A stretch of DNA of 7,308 bases from Phycisphaerales bacterium (GTDB lineage: Bacteria > Planctomycetota > Phycisphaerae > Phycisphaerales > SM1A02), in contig SKZB01000296.1 in assembly GCA_007127615.1 (NCBI GenBank), positions 1-7,308 of the forward strand, given 5' to 3'. Of the stretch, positions 5,421 through 7,308 are shown piece after piece. Position 1 is the first letter of the stretch; every line of letters starts with the position of its first letter. The notes under the pieces are model-generated. The model was not told the DNA's origin. It was given only the letters and a program-made list of their open reading frames with translations, and searched no databases. The position numbers and the translations under genes are program-made.

Positions 5421-7308
5421 GCGGACGGCTCCGGCAGGGCGTTCAGAACTTCACCGATCATACCGCGCAGGGCTTCGAAGTCGTGCGGGTCTTCGATGTG
5501 CGGATAATCATACCCCTGGCCGGTCGGAGGCACGCCCAGGAGCAGGATGCTGGTGCCGCGCCGGGCGACCGCGACCAGTTGCTCGGCGGAGGCGCGATCC
5601 GGGTCGACCAACCAGATCGCGCACGCGCCGGGGTCGGACGTCGTGGAAACCACGACGTCCAGACCGGCCGCCCGGAGCATGGTGTTCAGCAGCGATGCCA
5701 GCCGTGGATCCGTGGCGGTCACGGCGGCCCGAGCGCGCGGTCCGCGCACGCCGCCGGAGGACGCGCTCGCGGCGGAGGGTAAACGGACCGCGGCAAAGGT
5801 CAGTCGGATGACGGTTCCACGATCGGGCGAGGAACGGATGTCGATGTTTCCGTTCGCCGCCTGCACGACACCGCGCACCAGAGAGAGTCCGAGCCCCGTG
5901 CCGATGCCGCGCTTCTTGGTGGTGTAGAACGGATCCATCGCCTGCCGGCGCACATCATCGGTCATGCCGCAGCCGTCATCGGCCACGCTGATGGTGATGA
6001 GTCCCCGATCATCGCTCACGCGGACGGTCAGCCGGACGTGCCCCGGAGCGCTCACGGCTTCGCCGGCGTTGACCACCAGATTGAGCACCGCCTGCGTCAG
6101 TCGGTGCGGCGCGACCTGCGCGAGCGGAATCTCTTCCGGAAAAATCGCATCGAAACGAACGGACTTCGGCACCGCGCGGCTGATGAGCGGGCCGACCTGA
6201 TCCCACCAGTGCGCCAAATCGGTGGCGTCACCGCTGGCACCGGCATCCTCCGGATTGAGCGCGAACAGATGAAGGCCGTCGCTGAGCTGTTGGAGATATT
6301 CAATGGAGCGCCGAATCGCATGGAGTTGCTCCTTCGCGTCGGCCGAAACGGAAGGGTCCTGATCGAGCGCATCGAGCCGGCATCGCGCGGGGAGAAGAAC
6401 GTTGTGCATGTCATGCCCGAGTCCGGCCGCAAGCGTCCCGATCGACGCGAGCCGGTCGGCCTGGCGCAACTGTTCGTGCGATGATTCAAGCGCCGCGGTT
6501 CGTTCGACGACCAGTTTTTCGAGGCGATCGCGGTACTCCTGCAGTTCCCCTTCGATCCGCCGCTGATCGGTGACATCCACCCCGACCCCGGTCGCGCCGA
6601 TCACCCGACCTTCGGCATCGTGCATGAGCGTGGTGCTCCAGACGATCGTGCGCTGACCGCCGCCTCGCAGCTTGAGGCCACTTTCCAGTCGTTGCGGAAT
6701 TGTCTGATGGTGGCCGGCATCACGAAGTACACGGCGCAAAGGTTCGGCTTCGGCCTCGGGAATGAACAGATCAAACCAGTTTCGACCGATCACTTCCTCA
6801 CGCTGCCAGCCGGTCAACTCCAGGAGATAATCATCACAGAACACGATGCGCTCATTCAGGTCAACCATGATCGCAACGAGATCGATCCGGTTGAGCATGT
6901 CACGAAACCGGCGTTCGGATTCGTGCAGGGCGTTCTCCATCCGCCGGCGCAGGATGACGGGGCCGATCGGCGCGGCGGCGGCGGTGACGAGATCAACCAG
7001 ACGACGATCTTCCGTCTGCGTTTCGGTGGTGAAAAACGACATGACCGCGACAACATCATCCCCCACGAGCACGGGAACACCGAACGCGGCGCGCAGGCCG
7101 AGATCGAGCGCGTCATTCCGGCGCGTAAAGCGGCTGGAAGGCACGGTCGAAAGGTCGCCGATCCATTCCGGCCGCCCGGTTCGGAAGACCCGTCCGGGCA
7201 ATCCGCTACCGCTGACGAACTCACGGCCGATCGTGCGCTCCCGAAACCGGTGCAGTTCCGGACGATCCTCGAACCAGCAGGGACCATCGTTCAACACGAC
7301 TTTGCCCG
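5417..7308 (-). CDS. GAF-PAS sensor histidine kinase with degenerate C-terminal receiver, 5' end outside window
   Basis: The frame is open to the window edge, so the N-terminus is missing; residue 1 below is the GTG-encoded valine at 7295-7297. Domains in order: GAF (about 1-118, GLPGRVFRTGRPEWIGD and FGVPVLVGDDVVAVMSFF); PAS/PAC (about 128-248, FCDDYLLELTGWQREEVIG then IGATGVGVDVTDQRRIE); a coiled coil (about 246-284); the dimerisation/phosphoacceptor helix with H295 in AAGLGHDMHN; a HATPase_c domain with N410 (NLVVNAGEA), DDGCGM (D440, G442, G444), F457 (DPFYTT) and GTGLGL (466-471); and a C-terminal region (about 522-626) that resembles a receiver but lacks several key residues. No membrane span is visible, so sensing is probably cytosolic through the GAF and PAS domains, with unknown ligands. 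The TGA at 5417-5419 overlaps the regulator ATG. The HD-x-x-N box resembles NtrB/FixL-like kinases; FixL with FixJ is a precedent for such a kinase pairing with a LuxR-type regulator. Confidence 0.93.
   Translation of the reverse strand, partial: GKVVLNDGPCWFEDRPELHRFRERTIGREFVSGSGLPGRVFRTGRPEWIGDLSTVPSSRFTRRNDALDLGLRAAFGVPVLVGDDVVAVMSFFTTETQTEDRRLVDLVTAAAAPIGPVILRRRMENALHESERRFRDMLNRIDLVAIMVDLNERIVFCDDYLLELTGWQREEVIGRNWFDLFIPEAEAEPLRRVLRDAGHHQTIPQRLESGLKLRGGGQRTIVWSTTLMHDAEGRVIGATGVGVDVTDQRRIEGELQEYRDRLEKLVVERTAALESSHEQLRQADRLASIGTLAAGLGHDMHNVLLPARCRLDALDQDPSVSADAKEQLHAIRRSIEYLQQLSDGLHLFALNPEDAGASGDATDLAHWWDQVGPLISRAVPKSVRFDAIFPEEIPLAQVAPHRLTQAVLNLVVNAGEAVSAPGHVRLTVRVSDDRGLITISVADDGCGMTDDVRRQAMDPFYTTKKRGIGTGLGLSLVRGVVQAANGNIDIRSSPDRGTVIRLTFAAVRLPSAASASSGGVRGPRARAAVTATDPRLASLLNTMLRAAGLDVVVSTTSDPGACAIWLVDPDRASAEQLVAVARRGTSILLLGVPPTGQGYDYPHIEDPHDFEALRGMIGEVLNALPEPSA

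Noticed and set aside
1..7308. CRISPR arrays, tRNA or rRNA genes, insertion sequences, attachment sites
   Set aside because: Reading both strands I saw no repeat-spacer pattern, tRNA cloverleaf, transposase or terminal inverted repeats. The window looks like chromosomal core or lightly accessory DNA.

Overview
This is a GC-rich bacterial window with strong G/C preference at third codon positions. It encodes one gene end on the + strand and a run of genes on the - strand. The gene set includes glycine betaine synthesis from glycine, a GAF/PAS histidine kinase with a LuxR-type regulator, and a stand-alone VWA protein. This fits a marine or salt-tolerant free-living bacterium. Planctomycetota is my guess for the phylum, but nothing in the sequence proves it.

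Layout. Positions 2-1078 (+) hold the 3' part of a VWA (MIDAS) protein gene. It converges on 1156-2828 (-), a two-gene betaine operon: glycine/sarcosine N-methyltransferase (GSMT, upstream, 2828 to 1992) followed by sarcosine/dimethylglycine N-methyltransferase (SDMT, 1995 to 1156). The stop of the first overlaps the start of the second in an ATGA. Upstream of GSMT is a 328-bp gene-free stretch. It holds a good sigma70-like promoter (2978-3007), four short direct repeats spaced about one helical turn apart (3060-3097), and a leader of about 140 nt that can close with a 9-bp stem. Next come a 41-residue single-span membrane protein gene (3157-3282, -) with a strong Shine-Dalgarno, and a class I PLP aminotransferase (3430-4614, -). 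Last is a kinase/response-regulator pair (kinase 7308 to 5417, regulator 5420 to 4740, -), again joined by an ATGA overlap. The kinase gene runs off the window at its 5' end.

How the genes work together. GSMT and SDMT together carry out the three SAM-dependent methylations glycine to sarcosine to dimethylglycine to betaine, giving a cytoplasmic compatible solute. The kinase and regulator form a phosphorelay with an unknown signal. Nothing shows directly that it controls the betaine operon, although its nearness and the phased repeats make the idea testable.

The most unusual feature is the GSMT start. The conserved N-terminus of the enzyme is fully encoded, but there is no ATG, GTG or TTG at its head. 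An in-frame TGA lies two codons upstream of an ATT codon that sits 8 nt behind a GGGAG Shine-Dalgarno. Either this is a genuine AUU start, as in infC and pcnB of E. coli, or it is a mutation or sequence error.
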